Below are positions 6,327 to 8,811 of a stretch of 8,811 nucleotides of DNA, piece by piece. The DNA is from Pseudomonadota bacterium (lineage in GTDB: Bacteria; Bdellovibrionota; Bacteriovoracia; Bacteriovoracales; Bacteriovoracaceae): contig JAJTIF010000213.1 of assembly GCA_021299675.1 (NCBI GenBank), forward strand, positions 1 through 8,811, in the 5' to 3' direction. The stretch's first letter is position 1. Every line of letters starts with the position of its first letter. The notes under the pieces are model-generated. The model made no database searches. It saw nothing but the letters and a program-made list of their open reading frames with translations, and was not told the origin of the DNA. The translations under genes and the position numbers were made by a program.

Positions 6327-7190
6327 ATGTTAAAGCAGTTCAGAAAGAATAAATCCTATCTCGTTATATCTGAACTTCAGCACCTCCTCCTCATGAGTAG
6401 CGCCATCGCTATTTTATCTTTCTGGAATCCCTGGAATTATCAGTCTATTCCGATGCTCATACTTCTCTGTGTACCTCTCATTTTTTCCGGTCCTCTGGGG
6501 TACCTTGTGACGGGAGCTCTCGTGTACAAATACTTCTCCCCCCCTTTTCTCCAGGAAAGCACGGCGTTTCTTGTTCTTGGTGGATTTTTTTATGGCCTCG
6601 TTCATTCTCAAGTCGTTCACTTCTGTGCTCACTGGCTTCTAAGGCCCAGATGGCTCAATCGCCTCTTGGGTGAGATCCTCTCCATGCAGTTCTTCGGAAC
6701 TTTCCTCGGATTCACGATCGTTCACCTAGAGCATCACGCCCACGCCGATGATTTATCTCTCGATCCTCATCCGAATCAGGCCGAAGGTTTTTTCAACTAT
6801 GCCATTAGGCTCCACGGAACAATGGCGCTTAATTTTAAGCGCCTCTACTTTAATCTCCACGGAACAACTCAGGACACCGAACGCCTTTGGAAAACGTACC
6901 TTTTCCTTCGCCCAACGAGGCTCTTCTCAAGGGTAATAGTCCTCTTACTGGCTCTGGGCCCCAAAGGGTTCCTCTTCTTTCTTCTTCCGTCGATGCTCTT
7001 GAATCACTGGGTCTTTGGCCACCTGAACTATTACTCTCATATTCGGAAACCGGACGGCACAGTAGATATCCAGAACCTCAATCAGAAGACCCTGCACAAG
7101 GTTTTAAATTTTTTCACTCTCGGTGCCTATCATCACGCGGATCATCACCGAAGCCCCAATTCTTTTTTCTCTCCCAATCATGAGCAGTAA
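6327..7190 (+). CDS. Atypical histidine-box membrane desaturase/hydroxylase
   Basis: This 287-residue integral membrane protein belongs to the fatty acid desaturase/hydroxylase superfamily. Histidine boxes are HFCAH at 98-102, HLEHH at 133-137 and HADHH at 270-274. An additional conserved-looking element, HLNYYSH, lies at 232-238 and recalls the extra His motif of ring- or alkyl-hydroxylating members. Hydrophobic helices occur at about 14-32, 41-70, 78-92 and 200-228. The boxes differ from both other desaturases in the window, so it is not a recent duplicate. Reaction and substrate (desaturation or hydroxylation, acyl chain or other lipid) cannot be assigned. The ATG has a fair ribosome site AAAGGG seven bases upstream. 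The 3' end overlaps the cfa gene by 11 bp, making it the leading gene of a lipid-modifying operon and suggesting its product or substrate is shared with Cfa. A C7 run lies at 6538-6544, before all boxes. Confidence 0.85.
   Translation: MLKQFRKNKSYLVISELQHLLLMSSAIAILSFWNPWNYQSIPMLILLCVPLIFSGPLGYLVTGALVYKYFSPPFLQESTAFLVLGGFFYGLVHSQVVHFCAHWLLRPRWLNRLLGEILSMQFFGTFLGFTIVHLEHHAHADDLSLDPHPNQAEGFFNYAIRLHGTMALNFKRLYFNLHGTTQDTERLWKTYLFLRPTRLFSRVIVLLLALGPKGFLFFLLPSMLLNHWVFGHLNYYSHIRKPDGTVDIQNLNQKTLHKVLNFFTLGAYHHADHHRSPNSFFSPNHEQ
6538..6544 (+). repeat. C7 homopolymer inside the atypical desaturase
   Basis: Seven C encode Ser71-Pro72-Pro73, upstream of all three histidine boxes. Slippage here would give a complete loss of function. 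Confidence 0.65.
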
Positions 7191-8301
7191 AGACATAGTC
7201 CAGCGCGCCCTTCACAATTCAGGCATTGAAGTCAATGGCCCGCGAGAATTCGACATTCAAGTTCATGACGAGCGGTTTTACAGTCGCGTCCTTCGGCAAC
7301 GATTCCTGGGCTTAGGCGAATCCTATATGGATGGACAATGGAGTTCTCGAAAACTCGACCTCACCTGTGAACTTCTTTTGAGATCTGGACACTCTCCGGC
7401 AAATAAATTAGAGAGTTTGTCGATACTTGCTCTTCAAACGATGATGAATCTTCAGTCAAAGGCGCGCTCACTCATGGTGATAGATCAGCACTATGACATC
7501 GGCAATGAGCTGTTTGAGAGAATGCTCGATCCCCGCATGGTCTATACCTGTGCCTACTGGAATAGTGGAGCTAAGAATCTCGCCGAGGCACAAGAAGCAA
7601 AACTCGATCTCGTGTGTCGTAAACTGAACCTGAAACCCGGAATGCGGGTTCTGGACATCGGTTGCGGTTTCGGATCTTTCATGAAGTTCGCCTCACAGAA
7701 CTACGGAGTGAGCTGTGTGGGCTACAGTCTTTCAAAAAAACAAACCGAACTCGGAAAAACTCTCTGTCAGGGTCTAGACGTCGAATTCGTCTTACAAGAT
7801 TATCGGGAAATCACCGGAAGCTTCGATGCCGTTGCCTCTATCGGTATGTTTGAGGCGGTGGGAAAAAAAAACTTTCGCACTTTCATGGAAGTTTTGAAGT
7901 GCTCGATGACTCCGGAAGCGATCTCCGTTCTCCACACCATCGGTACCAACCACAGTATGCCCACCGCCAATCCGTGGTATGATCGCTACATTTTTCCCAA
8001 CGGTATCATTCCCTCCGCGGTCGATCTGACCCGAGCGATGGATCGACTCGTGCTCATGAACGACTGGCACGCCTTCGGAACAAATTATGACCTCACACTT
8101 CTAGCTTGGAACGAAAACTTCCAGAAGTCCTGGAGCAAATTGCAAGAGATCAACCCAGCACTCTACACCACAAGATTTAAACGCATGTGGGAGTTTTATC
8201 TCCTGAGTATTGCCGCTGGATTTCGCACGCGCACGATAGACCTGTGGCAGCTCGTGATCACGCATCCCAAACGACCAGTGGCTGACTGGAGACAGTCATG
8301 A
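7180..8301 (+). CDS. cfa: Cyclopropane-fatty-acyl-phospholipid synthase
   Basis: This 373-residue enzyme transfers the methylene group of S-adenosylmethionine to cis double bonds of phospholipid acyl chains at the inner membrane. It resembles E. coli Cfa (382 aa) along its whole length: LGLGESYMDG at 43-52, HYDIGNELF at 104-112, TCAYW at 123-127, KPGMRVLDIGCGFGS at 152-166 (SAM site), LHTIG at 251-255 and YIFPNG at 270-275. Equivalents of the E. coli bicarbonate-site residues are visible: Cys124, Glu225, His252, Ile254 and Tyr340. One difference is FEAVG at 224-228, where E. coli has FEHVG. The frame is open back to a GTG at 7123, but the ATG at 7180 matches the E. coli N-terminus better. That ATG lacks a clear Shine-Dalgarno and overlaps the upstream gene by 11 bp, so translational coupling is likely. 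A run of nine A at 7863-7871 lies in the Gly-Lys-Lys-Asn codons. Confidence 0.93.
   Translation: MSSKDIVQRALHNSGIEVNGPREFDIQVHDERFYSRVLRQRFLGLGESYMDGQWSSRKLDLTCELLLRSGHSPANKLESLSILALQTMMNLQSKARSLMVIDQHYDIGNELFERMLDPRMVYTCAYWNSGAKNLAEAQEAKLDLVCRKLNLKPGMRVLDIGCGFGSFMKFASQNYGVSCVGYSLSKKQTELGKTLCQGLDVEFVLQDYREITGSFDAVASIGMFEAVGKKNFRTFMEVLKCSMTPEAISVLHTIGTNHSMPTANPWYDRYIFPNGIIPSAVDLTRAMDRLVLMNDWHAFGTNYDLTLLAWNENFQKSWSKLQEINPALYTTRFKRMWEFYLLSIAAGFRTRTIDLWQLVITHPKRPVADWRQS
8288..8291 (+). promoter_or_regulatory. Shine-Dalgarno GGAG for the flavoprotein start at 8298
   Basis: GGAG lies six bases before the ATG at 8298, within the last codons of cfa. It supports that start together with the ATGA overlap. 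Confidence 0.65.
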
Positions 8302-8811
8302 AAATTGCCATTATCGGTGGTGGAATCGCCGGGATCGCGGCCGCCCATAAACTACATCACTCTCATCAGGTCACCATCTTTGAGGTAGCACCCATGCTCG
8401 GGGGTCATGCTCATGGTGTCGAAGTTGAACCTGGAGTTTTTGCCGACACGGGAGTCATCATTTACAATCAGGGATCCTACCCGGAATTCATCGCTCTTTT
8501 AAAAGAGCTCGGAACCTATGACTCCAATTTCCGAATGGAGATGTCAATCTCCTTTAACAACATCAGATTCAAACGCGCAATGGCCCTCGGTAAAAAGCCA
8601 TTCCTTCTCGCGGGTAAACTCTCGCAGCTCATTCACCCACGGAACCTCAGAATTTTTTTTGAGCTCTGGAAGTTTTATAAAAACGGAAAAACCTACCTCA
8701 AGGAGGTCCAGGGAAGTGGAATTCGTCTTGAAACATTCATGAATGGGAAAAAGTATTCTCCCTTTTTTCTAGAGGAATTTTTATTTCCTCTGGCGATGGC
8801 AATCTGGTCAC
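8298..8811 (+). CDS. FAD-dependent amine-oxidase-fold oxidoreductase, N-terminal part (cut by window edge)
   Basis: The first 171 codons are present. The protein opens with a Rossmann FAD-binding motif, IAIIGGGIAGIAAAHKL at 3-19 (GxGxxG). The strand-ending acid is Glu29 in VTIFE, followed by the second flavin motif, MLGGHAHGV at 33-41. DTGVIIYNQGSYPEF at 50-64 and FLFPLAMAIWS at 161-171 are typical of the COG2907 family of predicted NAD/FAD-binding proteins. These are usually about 420 residues, so more than half is missing. Members are commonly encoded beside Cfa-like methyltransferases and a DUF1365 protein, in clusters linked in several bacteria to unusual fatty acids and to photo-oxidative stress (family knowledge). 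The 4-bp ATGA overlap with cfa and a good GGAG site support co-translation. A likely role is oxidising a Cfa-modified or unsaturated acyl chain (inference). A carotenoid-type desaturase is the main alternative. Confidence 0.88.
   Translation, partial: MKIAIIGGGIAGIAAAHKLHHSHQVTIFEVAPMLGGHAHGVEVEPGVFADTGVIIYNQGSYPEFIALLKELGTYDSNFRMEMSISFNNIRFKRAMALGKKPFLLAGKLSQLIHPRNLRIFFELWKFYKNGKTYLKEVQGSGIRLETFMNGKKYSPFFLEEFLFPLAMAIWS

Noticed and set aside
7123..7179. GTG start adding 19 residues to Cfa
   Set aside because: The added residues are antiparallel to the family N-terminus and lie within the HADHH-box coding region of the upstream gene; the ATG at 7180 aligns with E. coli Cfa.

Overview
The window looks like chromosomal DNA of a diderm (Gram-negative) bacterium of moderate GC content. 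Envelope-specific parts show this: an outer-membrane beta-barrel with a signal peptide and C-terminal Phe, a lipobox lipoprotein, and a periplasmic LolA-like protein. Genes are tightly packed. I cannot place the species from this sequence; a predatory or deltaproteobacterial-type lineage such as Bdellovibrionota is only a guess from gene style. I see no RNA gene, transposon, CRISPR array or integrase.

Left part, minus strand (1-2243): a three-gene transcription unit. The beta-barrel protein comes first, followed by a LolD/MacB-type ABC ATPase and an FtsX/MacB-type permease that runs off the left edge. The ATPase and permease share a 4-bp GTGA overlap.

Middle, plus strand (2384-5162): divergent from that unit are a LolA-like periplasmic protein (PF17131 type), an unrecognised lipoprotein and an omega-6/Delta12-type acyl-lipid desaturase. 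They are chained by 4-bp GTGA/ATGA overlaps. The unit starts at what looks like a leaderless promoter, with TACAAT six bases before the ATG. Together, the two divergent units encode a possible complete inner membrane-periplasm-outer membrane lipid or lipoprotein route, with a desaturase physically tied to it.

Right part (5146-8811): a front-end-type desaturase (QIEHH third histidine box, no cytochrome b5 domain) lies on the minus strand and overlaps the Delta12-type gene tail to tail by 17 bp. A 137-bp divergent region separates it from a plus-strand operon. That operon holds a third, atypical histidine-box membrane enzyme, a cyclopropane-fatty-acyl-phospholipid synthase very like E. coli Cfa, and an FAD-dependent amine-oxidase-fold protein (COG2907 type) truncated by the right edge. 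These genes overlap by 11 and 4 bp.

Overall reading (inference): a membrane-lipid remodelling locus. Three different di-iron desaturase/hydroxylase-type enzymes could introduce or modify double bonds in acyl chains. Cfa and the flavoprotein could then alkylate or further oxidise those bonds. The adjacent transport set could move lipids or lipoproteins to the outer membrane. The substrates are not determined by the sequence.
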